This document shows positions 40,449 through 48,475 of a stretch of DNA of 64,000 nt, one piece after another (within the stretch, counting starts at the first letter, position 1; each line of letters begins with the position of its first letter). The DNA comes from Trichomonas vaginalis G3 (taxonomy: Eukaryota > Parabasalia > Trichomonadida > Trichomonadidae). The DNA lies in assembly GCF_026262505.1 (NCBI RefSeq), contig NC_067207.1:26318082-26382081 (forward strand), written 5' to 3'. The notes under the pieces were generated by a model. It saw nothing but the letters and a program-made list of their open reading frames with translations, did no database searches and had not been told where the DNA came from. The translations under genes and the position numbers were made by a program.

Positions 40449-40691
40449 TTAATACGGTTGAGGTGTTGGATTTGGTTGCCAACTAGACTGTGGTGCAGGT
40501 TCAGGCTGTTGTATAACAGGAGCTTGTTCTTCTGGTTCAGGGTCTTTAGGTATAATACCAACGAACTGACCTACTCTTTTACCAATATTTTTGACTCCGT
40601 TCCATACTCCTCTTCCTACGGTTTTTATTCCATTCCATATACCTCTTCCAACATTTCGAAAGAAGTTTCCAATACTACTGAAGAAACCCAT
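40449..40691 (-). CDS. Membrane-active amphipathic small protein (M2)
   Basis: Nearly identical to 5645-5887: MGFFSSIGNFFRNVGRGIWN and repeats, then KRVGQFVGIIPKDPEPEEQA and a Pro/Gln tail. It is convergent with the preceding structural gene, whose stop is 2 bases away. It is a virion entry peptide candidate by composition. It looks whole. Confidence 0.65.
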   Translation of the reverse strand: MGFFSSIGNFFRNVGRGIWNGIKTVGRGVWNGVKNIGKRVGQFVGIIPKDPEPEEQAPVIQQPEPAPQSSWQPNPTPQPY

Positions 40692-40709
40692 TTTACTATA
40701 TGTAAAAAT

Positions 40710-41072
40710 CTAATGTCCACCTAGTCTCTTACGTTTCCTGTTGAGTTCCATAGCATTCTTTAACTGGAGCTCATACATTCTGTTTCTCCTCTGGTAGAAA
40801 ACATATTCTGGGTCAACTCCTGTGTTCGCGTCATCTGCATAAAGTTGTTTATATCCCACTTCAGGGTTTGTATAAAACTCTTTCCATCTCATATTTGCAT
40901 ACCATGGTGGCAAACCTAACGCAGCGTCATTTGACATGGCAGTTTGCATTTGTACATCTGTTGGCACCTGACCATAGTTTGCCATTGCAGTTTGTATTCT
41001 AACTTCATTTGGAATATTCTCTGGGTTTGGCTGTCCGGGTTGCTGTGCATTCGCTAAGTTCTGTGCGTCCAT
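40710..41072 (-). CDS. Maverick hypothetical protein, 120 aa (M2)
   Basis: This is the counterpart of 5906-6268, differing only near the basic C-terminus (NRKRKRLGGH). It shows the same leader TTAGATAAAAATA. There is no known family; it looks whole. Confidence 0.65.
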   Translation of the reverse strand: MDAQNLANAQQPGQPNPENIPNEVRIQTAMANYGQVPTDVQMQTAMSNDAALGLPPWYANMRWKEFYTNPEVGYKQLYADDANTGVDPEYVFYQRRNRMYELQLKNAMELNRKRKRLGGH

Positions 41073-41095
41073 TTAATATTAGATAAAAATATCTC

Positions 41096-41227
41096 TTACG
41101 AGTACATATGCTGAACATTTGCTGGTATTGGTTCATCTTCATATTCTCTATATCTTTCTGCCACGTCAAATAAGTAAATGACACAATGGAAAAAACCTAA
41201 AACAAGTAGTCCTATTTCAAACCACAT
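41096..41227 (-). CDS. Small membrane protein, 43 aa (M2)
   Basis: This is the counterpart of 6292-6423: MWFEIGLLVLGFFHCVIYLF followed by an acidic tail. The start overlaps the end of the methyltransferase gene by 16 bases, so the two are probably read from one transcript. Confidence 0.6.
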   Translation of the reverse strand: MWFEIGLLVLGFFHCVIYLFDVAERYREYEDEPIPANVQHMYS

Positions 41228-42030
41228 TTACTTACTAGTAAAATTTCTTTGTTATGACACTTTCTCCGGTTTATAGGACCTCTCTCATATTCTATCTTAT
41301 CGTATCTAAAATCATAGTCATGTATATCCTCTAACCATCTCATGACACTTTCCAAACCACTTTTATCGGATGTAAAGTAAAAGCATGGATGGTTATGTAA
41401 AACGTCTAAAGTTTCTAAAGAGTCTCTCAAAGTCCAGTCTACTTGGTATTGAAAATCGTATGTGTTATAGAACGGTGGGTCTACTATAAAGAAAACATTT
41501 TCCTTGTCTTTGTATTTTTCATACAACTCTGTCCAATGACATCTCACAAACTCTATACCCTCAGTATATTTTTCTATGTTCTCTTTGAAAACCTTTGTAT
41601 AGTTAAGATATAAAACGTTTGACATAAGTGTTTCAATGTCATGAACTCTTATAGAACCACTATACAATAGTCTAGCAGATATACTATCCCAGTCAATATA
41701 CTCTGCTTTTTTCAAAACCTCTCTGACAGTATTTTTCTTATCTAATGGTATACGTTCCATCTTACCTATAGGTATCTTTTCTTTCAACTCACTCAATATT
41801 TTGTTTGTGTCTGGTATATGTTTGAGACGGTTCATATAGTTGTCGAAGTCATTGCATATAATCTTTGAGTCAGGAAATACAGTATGGCACAAATGAGATA
41901 TATAGAAACTTCCACCGAACAAATCTACAAATGTTAGACCATTCGGTAGTTTCTTAAGTTCTCTCAATATAATATCTTTACATCTACTCTTATTTCCAAA
42001 GAACGGTAACGGTGGTTTTGTAAAATTCAT
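41212..42030 (-). CDS. Dam-like (D12 class) N6-adenine DNA methyltransferase (M2)
   Basis: The 272-aa counterpart of 6408-7226 carries PFFGNKSRCKD, FVDLFGGSF and FIVDPPFYNTY in order. These are SAM-binding and catalytic motifs of Dam-like enzymes. Both copies are open over the full length, unlike most other large genes of the element. It is the last gene before the terminal repeat array. Methylation of element DNA or of the terminal repeats is inference. Confidence 0.85.
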   Translation of the reverse strand: MNFTKPPLPFFGNKSRCKDIILRELKKLPNGLTFVDLFGGSFYISHLCHTVFPDSKIICNDFDNYMNRLKHIPDTNKILSELKEKIPIGKMERIPLDKKNTVREVLKKAEYIDWDSISARLLYSGSIRVHDIETLMSNVLYLNYTKVFKENIEKYTEGIEFVRCHWTELYEKYKDKENVFFIVDPPFYNTYDFQYQVDWTLRDSLETLDVLHNHPCFYFTSDKSGLESVMRWLEDIHDYDFRYDKIEYERGPINRRKCHNKEILLVSKCGLK

Positions 42031-42084
42031 TTATATATAATAATAAAAATGTTTTCCCCTGAAAAGTGACAGAAAAGTAACAAA

Positions 42085-42612
42085 ACATGTACGAAGAAGT
42101 CTTGACAAAACATTTTACGAAGAAGTTTTGACAAAACATTTACGATGAAATCATGAAAATTCAAGAGGTGAGAAAACAGGTGAGAAAACAGGTGAGATCT
42201 CACCTCTTCACCTAAAATATATTTTTGTCTGATTTTACGAAGAAGTCTTGACAAAACATTTACGAAGAAGTCTTGACAAAACATTTACGAAGAAATCTTG
42301 ACAAATTCAAGAGGGTAGAAAAGAGGTTAGAAAAGAGGTTAGATCTAACCTTCTACCCTAAACATTATTTTTGGTCATTTACACTCATTACGATGAAGTC
42401 TTGACAAAACATGTACGAAGAAGTCTTGACAAAACATTTACGAAGAAGTCTTGACAAAACATTTACGAAGAAGTCTTGACAAAACATTTACGAAGAAGTC
42501 TTGACAAAACATTTACGAAGAAGTCTTGACAAAACATTTACGAAGAAGTCTTGACAAAACATTTACGAAGAAGTCTTGACAAAACATTTACGAAGAAGTC
42601 TTGACAAAACAT
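42085..42612. repeat. 25-bp terminal tandem array with interleaved palindromic iterons (M2)
   Basis: The unit ACGAAGAAGTCTTGACAAAA (first 20 of 25 bases) recurs about fourteen times: two units near 42090, three near 42236-42300 and nine from about 42390 to 42612. Two palindromic iteron blocks interrupt the array, a variant (GGTGAGATCTCACC) at 42166-42214 and the standard form (GGTTAGATCTAACC) at 42311-42362. In M1 the same place (near 7280) has only one unit and no palindrome. Units are identical or nearly so, which implies recent expansion. Confidence 0.92.
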
Positions 42613-42703
42613 GAAAACATATATAATTTGTGAAAAGCGACACATTATATATAATGTTTTCGACCCAGAAGACTAACAATTTTCCGAATAAAAAACTTCA
42701 TTA

Positions 42704-42755
42704 ATATTAAACATCATCAGGGCTAGAAGGCACGAAGTGCCTGGAAGCCCCACTA

Positions 42756-42786
<31 letters not shown>
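42704..42786. repeat. M2 right terminal inverted repeat
   Basis: Ends with CCCCACTACC plus a T run (42758-42786), the inverted form of the left end. The hairpin stem reads AGGCAC/GTGCCT on the minus strand. AAATG at 42787-42791 is the second copy of the target duplication. Confidence 0.9.
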
Positions 42787-42790
<4 letters not shown>

Positions 42791-43133
42791 GATGATATGT
42801 TTTCAAAAATCATATTTTCAATCTGTATAATGCATAATTCACCAAATGTCTCATTTTTGATATTGCGAGATATTTTTGCTATCGGTTTCGCAATTTTGAC
42901 ACAATAGCAAGAGGGTTCTATAAGCATGACTATCGAATTTTTTTTTTAGGTTTCGCAAAACAACCAAAAATTAATTAGCTATAAAAGTGACAATTTTAGC
43001 AAAACGAAACCCTTAATTATAAATTCAATATGTAATTATCATTTGATTGACAATTCAAATCATAGGGGCTCCACTTGAGGCACTCCAATCTCTTAGAATA
43101 AAATTGAAATGTTTACAAAAATAAACTCGTTAT
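42787..43133. other. Intergenic, M2 right flank
   Basis: AT-rich DNA between the element and the first host gene. It begins with the AAATG target duplication. No gene or clear motif is seen apart from AACTCGTTATATG directly at the next start codon. Confidence 0.6.
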
Positions 43134-43625
43134 ATGGCGGAGGAAGATGAGTTTGAAATTCCTCTAACATGGGATCCGGCGCTTGATCTCTTCCTCAGCA
43201 AGCCAGTAGAAGAGCAGAAGAAGCCAAACAATTGGACAAGCCAAACAATGAGTATTTATTCAAATGCTCAATCATTCCTTACTGTTATTAATGGAGATAA
43301 GCCTCCACCACCACCACCTCCTCCAAAGAGAAATGTAGGTGGTACAAAAGAGGAACTTTTACGGAAAATTATACTCAAGCCATTATCACCAAGAAAGAAA
43401 GTAATTATCCCAGGTACAAAAGTTTTAGTTAAGCAAAGAAATAAGTATGGAATAGAACAAATCATTTGTCAACGTAATAAGCGAAAAATTATGTCAGCTC
43501 TTGAACCAGCTTTGGAACTGTTCAACCCCGATGATTTTCAGGAAGATACCTCTCGTTCTAAAAGTACTGTTCGTGCTTTTACAATACCAATGAAAGAATC
43601 CCTCCTCAAAGGCTTCAGAAAATAA
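43134..43625 (+). CDS. Hypothetical host protein with polyproline run, 163 aa
   Basis: The protein starts MAEEDEFEIPLTWDPALDLF and has an eight-proline run near residue 62 followed by KRNVGGTKEELLRKIILKPL. Basic and Ser/Thr-rich stretches follow, and the end is SLLKGFRK. The polyproline run could bind profilin, SH3 or EVH1 partners. No family is recognised. Codon use and the short AT-rich flanks match the other host genes to the right rather than the Maverick genes to the left. It lies about 340 bases from the M2 end, so M2 inserted beside it. Confidence 0.7.
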   Translation: MAEEDEFEIPLTWDPALDLFLSKPVEEQKKPNNWTSQTMSIYSNAQSFLTVINGDKPPPPPPPPKRNVGGTKEELLRKIILKPLSPRKKVIIPGTKVLVKQRNKYGIEQIICQRNKRKIMSALEPALELFNPDDFQEDTSRSKSTVRAFTIPMKESLLKGFRK

Positions 43626-44115
43626 GATCGTTCGGATATTATCATTACCTGTTCCGAAAAATTTGCATGTTTTGCCAGAATTCTATTATTTCCAAACTAT
43701 CTGGAAAATTTTCAAAAATAATTTACTGCACGTTGCTGATTACTTGATAATATTACCCATAATTATCCAGCAAATCAGATATTATAATAGCACTATCTCA
43801 AAATTGGTTAATTTTGTTTGTATGAATAAAATATTTCGTTTTTATGCATTAATGCTTTATATCTTGGTCTCAATGAAAATTTTGATAGGCTATTATGTTT
43901 TCTTCTGATTTTATGTATAATCATGATAGAAACGCTCATTTTCCAAATCGATAAGAGTAAATAATCAGCATAACTAAAAATTCGACCGCAGAATCTATTC
44001 TTTGATTATTTTTAGATATTAAATTAAATCGTTCATTATCTAAAAAGCTCAATTGACTTTTAAAATATTGATCATTCAAAATTTGAAAGAAAACTGTACG
44101 TTAAGAAAAAATTAA
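43626..44115. other. Intergenic, 490 bp
   Basis: AT-rich spacer with no supported gene; an open stretch near 43663 has no ATG near its start and no domain. The last bases before the kinase ATG are GTACGTTAAGAAAAAATTAA, with no clear TCAYTWY initiator. Confidence 0.5.
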
Positions 44116-45159
44116 ATGACAGAAGAGTCAGAGCTTCTTACAGGCCAGATCATTGATGGGTTTCAAGTGCTTAATCTCATTGGGCAGGGAGGATTCGGAA
44201 ATATCTATATGGTTTCTGAAATAAGCACACAAACAAATTTTGCAATGAAAACTGAATGGTTAAATGCTGAACACAGAGGTATTGCACGCGAAGCATCAAT
44301 TCTCTCGAGATTGCAAGGCTCTCCAATGTTTCCTAGAATTAAAAAAATCGGAGAGACAGAAAAATTTCGTTACTTTATTATGGAACTTCTAGGACATTCA
44401 TTATCAAAAATTAAACATGAATATCCAAATAAGAGACTATCAGTCCAACTTGCGTTACGTTGTGGCATACAAATGCTAAAATGTATCGAACAATTACACA
44501 AACATGGCTTTATTCATAGAGATATCAAACCAGGCAACTTCTTAGTACGATCAGATAATATTTACGCACTAGTTCTCATTGATTTTGGACTAGCTTGCTC
44601 ATATGTCGACACAGAATCTGGAGTTCATCTTCCTCCACGAACTGAGCGCGCTTTTGGTGGAACATCAAGATACGCATCATTAGCAGCTCTCAGAGGTGAA
44701 GATGTTTCCAGGAAGGATGACTTAATCTCATGGTTCTTTTCAGTTGTTGAGTTAGCAACAGGAAATCTCCCTTGGAAAAGATGCACAGGAAAGGAAGAGT
44801 CGCTTAAACAAAGGAAAGGAGTTCGCCCAAAGGATATTTGTAATTATCTTCCAAAAGAAATGACAAAAATTTACAATAATATTATTAAACTCAAATTTGA
44901 AGAAACTCCAGACTACGCTTTGATCTACGACTTGCTAAAAACAAGTATTAATAAGATTGCTCCTGAAAGCAAGAACTCTCTTTGCGTAGATTTACTTGGA
45001 GAAGAAGAAATCGCAAAAATGTCTAAAAGTAAGTTAGAGAAGATGTCAAGTTTCAGCAATATTGTTGACATTAGTTGCTCTGATAATTCATTATCAAAAA
45101 GGAGAACTTCTTTCATCGACTCTGATATTTCTTGTGATCTTAATTGCAGAATATGCTGA
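44116..45159 (+). CDS. CK1-family Ser/Thr protein kinase, 347 aa
   Basis: A protein kinase that phosphorylates Ser/Thr residues of unknown targets. It has the glycine loop LIGQGGFGNIY (G23-G28), lysine K45 in FAMKTEW, HRDIKPGNF with Asp at residue 136, DFGLA at 156-160, and FGGTSRYASLAA instead of the APE motif. That last sequence (cf. GTxRYAS) and the SWFFSVVELATGNLPWK block are typical of the CK1/TTBK-like group, which is expanded in trichomonads. The kinase domain fills residues about 17-290; a short Ser-rich tail follows, ending in NCRIC. All key residues are present, so it is probably active. Confidence 0.93.
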   Translation: MTEESELLTGQIIDGFQVLNLIGQGGFGNIYMVSEISTQTNFAMKTEWLNAEHRGIAREASILSRLQGSPMFPRIKKIGETEKFRYFIMELLGHSLSKIKHEYPNKRLSVQLALRCGIQMLKCIEQLHKHGFIHRDIKPGNFLVRSDNIYALVLIDFGLACSYVDTESGVHLPPRTERAFGGTSRYASLAALRGEDVSRKDDLISWFFSVVELATGNLPWKRCTGKEESLKQRKGVRPKDICNYLPKEMTKIYNNIIKLKFEETPDYALIYDLLKTSINKIAPESKNSLCVDLLGEEEIAKMSKSKLEKMSSFSNIVDISCSDNSLSKRRTSFIDSDISCDLNCRIC

Positions 45160-45502
45160 TTTATTTTATTAATTGGTATCTGTTTGTTTGTAGTTGTTTT
45201 TAGTTAATATATTAAAAATTTATATTTTTCTATCAAAATGGAAATAAAGAATTTAATAATGAATACGATTAATCAAAATGTGTATTGCATCAATCAAATT
45301 AAAGTGCGTGATGACGTGAAGTTGTTGTTAAATTGAAAATATAATTTTACGAATAAAGTTTTAAATCAAATTCTAAACGAAATGAACTGATTTGAAAGAT
45401 AGTTAGAACAACATCTAGCAGAAATTTGACATAAATGTTATCTGGAAAAGGCCAAAAACAGCTTTAGTTGATTGTGTTTTACAAAAAAGTGACATTATTC
45501 TC
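45160..45502. other. Intergenic, 343 bp
   Basis: AT-rich spacer between the kinase and bromodomain genes. It ends in AAAAAAGTGACATTATTCTC directly before the ATG; ACATTATTC resembles a trichomonad initiator. Confidence 0.5.
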
Positions 45503-46216
45503 ATGAATGATTTTGAAAAAAGAAAATGCCATGAATTAATCAGTGATATGTTCCGTAAAGACCTTACAAGACCATTTCGTGAGAAAGTTGATCCTGAAAG
45601 AGATGGAGCTCCCGATTATTTGGAAATAGTTAAGCAGCCAATGGATTTATCAACCGTTAAAAAGAAATTAGCAGCTGGAGAATATAAAACAATCGATTTA
45701 TTTACAAGTGACGTTAATTTAATCTGGAAAAATGCAAAACTTTATAATGAAGAAGGAACTCTCTTGCATTTAATAGCTAGAGAACTTGAAGAATGGTTTG
45801 CAAATAAGATTGCAAAGTTACCAAGAAATAAAGAAGAAGAATGGATGCTTCAATTATTAAAATCTTCCCAAAGAATGTCAATTTTAGCACATCATGTACC
45901 ACAATCTATAGTACCAATGTCAGAACATCCTTTACCAGTCGAACCTCCTAAAGTTGAACAAATTACTGTTGTTAATGAACAAAATACAGAAACAAAACCA
46001 GAAGAAGTCAAAGAACCTCCACCACAAACACCTCAACCTACAGAAGCACAACCAGAACCACCACAAGCTCCACCTGCCGAGCAGCCGGCTGCTGAACAAC
46101 CTCAAGAAACTGTTTCGAATCCAGAACCAGCTCCAGAAGCAGCGAAAGAACCTGAGGCTGCTCCTGCTGAGAAACAAGAGGAAGAAAAACCAAAAGAAGT
46201 TATTGTTGTTGAATAA
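45503..46216 (+). CDS. Bromodomain protein, 237 aa
   Basis: A small single-bromodomain protein expected to read acetyl-lysine on histones. Residues about 1-110 are the bromodomain: MFRKDLTRPFREKVDP, PDYLEIVKQPMDLSTVKKKL (ZA loop with the Pro-Met-Asp-Leu signature), and IWKNAKLYNEEGT, where N82 in YN is the acetyl-lysine-binding position. The BC-helix end LARELEEWF follows. The C-terminal half is a Pro/Glu/Ala/Gln-rich low-complexity tail. Small proteins of this type are known in trichomonads. It is convergent with the Tubby-like gene, with 46 bases between stops. Confidence 0.93.
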   Translation: MNDFEKRKCHELISDMFRKDLTRPFREKVDPERDGAPDYLEIVKQPMDLSTVKKKLAAGEYKTIDLFTSDVNLIWKNAKLYNEEGTLLHLIARELEEWFANKIAKLPRNKEEEWMLQLLKSSQRMSILAHHVPQSIVPMSEHPLPVEPPKVEQITVVNEQNTETKPEEVKEPPPQTPQPTEAQPEPPQAPPAEQPAAEQPQETVSNPEPAPEAAKEPEAAPAEKQEEEKPKEVIVVE

Positions 46217-46262
46217 AATAGATATGTACATACAAAAATTTTTACTAAACATTAAAATTAAA

Positions 46263-47036
46263 CTAATGAGATATCCAATTGATAAAAGATATCGCGCATA
46301 ATACAATTTCAGGTATCCCCATGTTTCTCTGAATATCCATTCTCATGAAATCCTTTGCAATTTTAAATAATTCCAAAACTCTCAATTCTTGTGAATCAAG
46401 AAGAATAATATTCTTAGGGGAATTACATATGAACTTATTACCGAATCGTAGTACCAATCCTCCATTTTTAACCCTTGGAAGGCAAGAATGAAGATTAATT
46501 TCTTCTCCATTCTTGAAAATTGTAATTTTGAACATTAAGATGTCGATCTTTTTCATCTTTGATAGTGTAATGTCTGTTTCTTCAGCTTTCATTCTCATAA
46601 GTTTCAGATTTGAAGAAATCTCATGAAGTTCCCAGGATCTATCCTCATTCAAATATAGTATTTCGTAGTCATGAGATCCTGATATGTGACAGTCTTCACC
46701 TTTATTAATATAGAAATTTGAACGTGCTTTTTTACCCGTAAATAAAGTTGAACTTTCATTTGAAAACGTAAATGTTTTTGATGTAATTGTTGATTTTGTA
46801 CGATGGATAGAATATTGCAAATTTATTTCTTGAATAACATTTTCTTGTGGTTTTTTATCAGGAATTTCTTTCACTTCTTCATTTGCTTCTTCTTTCTTTA
46901 ATTCTTGAGGTTCTGGAGGAGGTTTTTCAGTTCGAAAATTTCTAGGATTTCTTCTTATTCGACCTGTATTTGATGGCGGAGGAGCTCTTGGTGGTCTAAT
47001 ACCAAAAACTAGTGGATCATCATCACTTGAGCTCAT
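46263..47036 (-). CDS. Divergent Tubby-like protein, 257 aa
   Basis: Tubby domains bind phosphoinositides and often work in membrane or cilia trafficking. The N-terminal 75 residues are Pro/Arg-rich and disordered (MSSSDDDPLVFGIRPPRAPP). From about residue 85 the segments follow the Tubby order: KARSNFYINKGEDC (cf. RSNFLGTKFTVYD), LPRVKNGGLVLRFGNKFICN (cf. Pro-Arg...Leu-x-Phe), SPKNIILL (cf. SVKNFQL), LELFKIAKDFMRMDIQR (cf. FGKVGKDVFTMD) and PEIVLCAISFINWISH at the end (cf. FAICLSSFD). Similarity is weak but collinear. It is head-to-head with the methyltransferase gene. Confidence 0.65.
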   Translation of the reverse strand: MSSSDDDPLVFGIRPPRAPPPSNTGRIRRNPRNFRTEKPPPEPQELKKEEANEEVKEIPDKKPQENVIQEINLQYSIHRTKSTITSKTFTFSNESSTLFTGKKARSNFYINKGEDCHISGSHDYEILYLNEDRSWELHEISSNLKLMRMKAEETDITLSKMKKIDILMFKITIFKNGEEINLHSCLPRVKNGGLVLRFGNKFICNSPKNIILLDSQELRVLELFKIAKDFMRMDIQRNMGIPEIVLCAISFINWISH

Positions 47037-47080
47037 TTTCTAGCAATCAATAATTTTTAACGTGAATAAAAAGTGACAAA
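47037..47080. promoter_or_regulatory. Bidirectional promoter between Tubby-like and methyltransferase genes
   Basis: Only 44 bases separate the two start codons. On the minus strand TCACTTTTTATTCA (47057-47070 region) matches the trichomonad initiator TCAYTWYTCA. On the plus strand the same bases read AAAAAGTGACAAAATG directly at the start codon. One short sequence therefore must serve both genes. Confidence 0.55.
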
Positions 47081-47791
47081 ATGACATCGAAGATCAGTTA
47101 TCCAGCAGATGTCGAGAAGTTATATGCGAACAAACTCGATAAATGGTATATTGAAAGCAGATTTTATTGGTCAACTCAAGAAGCAACTGTTGAATCCATG
47201 ATTAACGGCCCTGATAATTCTTCGACTCCAGATTTGAAGTTCAGCTACACGGTTCTTTCTTTACTTAAATTTGAAGAAAAGATACATGGTGGAAGAATTG
47301 CTGATTGTGGCGGAGGCATTGGACGCGTTGCTTTCCAAGTCCTTATACATTTCTTCGATAAAATCGATATTATTGATCCTATTCCTCATTTCTTATTTAA
47401 AGCACGTGAGTACATCGAAAAAGATGCACCAGTTGAAACAGAACAAGTGGGTCTTGAAGAATGGAATCCTCAAAAGACTTATGATGCATTTTGGATACAA
47501 TGGACATTATGCCAGCTTACAGATGCAGATGTTATCGCATTCCTTAAGAAATGCAAAGAAAATTCAACAGATAACGCAATGGTTTTTGTTAAAGAAAACG
47601 TTGCTGGCCATGACTTTAAAGCAGCAAAATCGGAATATGAATACAATTCTGAGAAAAATGCAATACATAGAACATATAATCATTGGATCGAGTTATTCAA
47701 TACAGCAGGTTTAATTCTTGAAGAATACCGAATTCAACCTGATATCCCAGATAATATGCTCACTGTTGTTTTGTTTGTACTTCGAAAATAA
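47081..47791 (+). CDS. Alpha-N-terminal protein methyltransferase (NTMT1-like), 236 aa
   Basis: It would methylate the N-terminal amino group of proteins starting Xaa-Pro-Lys after Met removal, using SAM. WYIESRFYWSTQEATVESMI (residues 22-41) matches the family N-terminal helices, IADCGGGIGRVAF (73-85) is SAM motif I, IDIIDPIPHFLFKAREYI (95-112) is motif II, and DAFWIQWTLCQLTD (135-148) is the diagnostic DxxWIQW block. MVFVKENVAG and an ILEEYRIQPDIPDNMLTVVL end complete the fold. Length is typical (about 220-240 aa). The gene looks complete. Confidence 0.95.
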   Translation: MTSKISYPADVEKLYANKLDKWYIESRFYWSTQEATVESMINGPDNSSTPDLKFSYTVLSLLKFEEKIHGGRIADCGGGIGRVAFQVLIHFFDKIDIIDPIPHFLFKAREYIEKDAPVETEQVGLEEWNPQKTYDAFWIQWTLCQLTDADVIAFLKKCKENSTDNAMVFVKENVAGHDFKAAKSEYEYNSEKNAIHRTYNHWIELFNTAGLILEEYRIQPDIPDNMLTVVLFVLRK

Positions 47792-48070
47792 ATGATTTAA
47801 TTTTTGTTTGTTAATATTTCAAAGAAAATACATTCACTTGATATCATCTATTAACAAATTTGAAATTTTTCAAGATGGATTTCATAATTTGGAAATTTTA
47901 TATTCTTATTCTTTCCGGAAAAACATTTTTCATAAGTTTATTAATTGTTCAACTCGAATTGAACAATTTTTGTAGTTAGATTCTCAAATATTTCTTTCTA
48001 ATTATTTTTTTGGATATTTAATTGTCAAAAACAATATAACAAATGAAATGAACGTAACACCTATATCATA

Positions 48071-48475
48071 TTAGTGGTATCCGTATTGCATCCATGGGTT
48101 TCCTTGGAAGCATCCAGGTGGAAATTGTCCAAAATTGTTTGGATAAAGTCCCCAATTAGGAGGGAATGGTGGACGCTGGAAATTAAATTGATTTTGAGGA
48201 TTAAAGTTCTGTCTTTGTTGCATCTGATTTTCAACGTCTATTCGAAGTAAATCTAAAAATCTTTTACGCGCTTCCAGGAACTCTTTCCATGCTACAAATT
48301 GTCTATATTTGCTTTCTGGTATTTTAACTGTGCCTTCCCTTGTTAAATCTGCACCTTGATATGTACTCCACCCACCCCAAATCGGATCATTTCTCCATGT
48401 GGCAGGTTGTTGTTGCTGACAGCAGCCACAGCCGCCTGCATTCTGTGCACAATTGCAAGAATCTTTGCAGGTCAT
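48071..48475 (-). CDS. Cys-rich, Gln/Asn/Pro-tailed small protein, 134 aa
   Basis: The start is set at MTCKDSCNCAQNAGGCGCCQ, with TCATTATG (initiator overlapping the ATG) directly upstream; further upstream there is no ATG in frame. Eight cysteines lie in the first 20 residues, so a metal-binding or disulfide-rich head is possible. Residues about 45-85 form a charged helix (FVAWKEFLEARKRFLDLLRI). The rest is Asn/Gln/Phe/Pro-rich (RPPFPPNWGLYPNNFGQFPP). No family is recognised. It is convergent with the methyltransferase across 280 bases. Confidence 0.7.
   Translation of the reverse strand: MTCKDSCNCAQNAGGCGCCQQQQPATWRNDPIWGGWSTYQGADLTREGTVKIPESKYRQFVAWKEFLEARKRFLDLLRIDVENQMQQRQNFNPQNQFNFQRPPFPPNWGLYPNNFGQFPPGCFQGNPWMQYGYH

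Larger units (their letters stand above)
13710..42786. mobile_element. Maverick/Polinton M2, about 29 kb (fossil)
   Basis: Both termini are inside the window. The left end is an A run plus GGTAGTGGGGCTTCC; the right end is its inverted form ending in a T run. AAATG flanks both sides (13705-13709 and 42787-42791), as expected for the 5-6 bp target duplications of Mavericks. Parts from left to right: methyltransferase fragment, core and capsid genes, a 4.4-kb tandem duplication carrying minor capsid, helicase and small genes, packaging ATPase, an inserted cassette, a block of short genes, HNH protein, DNA polymerase B, integrase, tail-collar and capsid-type genes, membrane-active proteins, methyltransferase and a repeat array. 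It is broken, with at least twenty breaks, unevenly spread. It is probably young. Confidence 0.93.

Noticed and set aside
42085-42612. CRISPR-like array
   Set aside because: Units are contiguous 25-bp tandem repeats without unique spacers, no cas genes are present, and the context is a eukaryotic Maverick terminus.
43663-43908. 81-codon frame after the polyproline gene
   Set aside because: No ATG near the start, AT-driven hydrophobic composition, no initiator.
45932-46306. Frames on both strands over the bromodomain tail
   Set aside because: They arise from the Pro/Glu/Ala-coding repeats in other frames.
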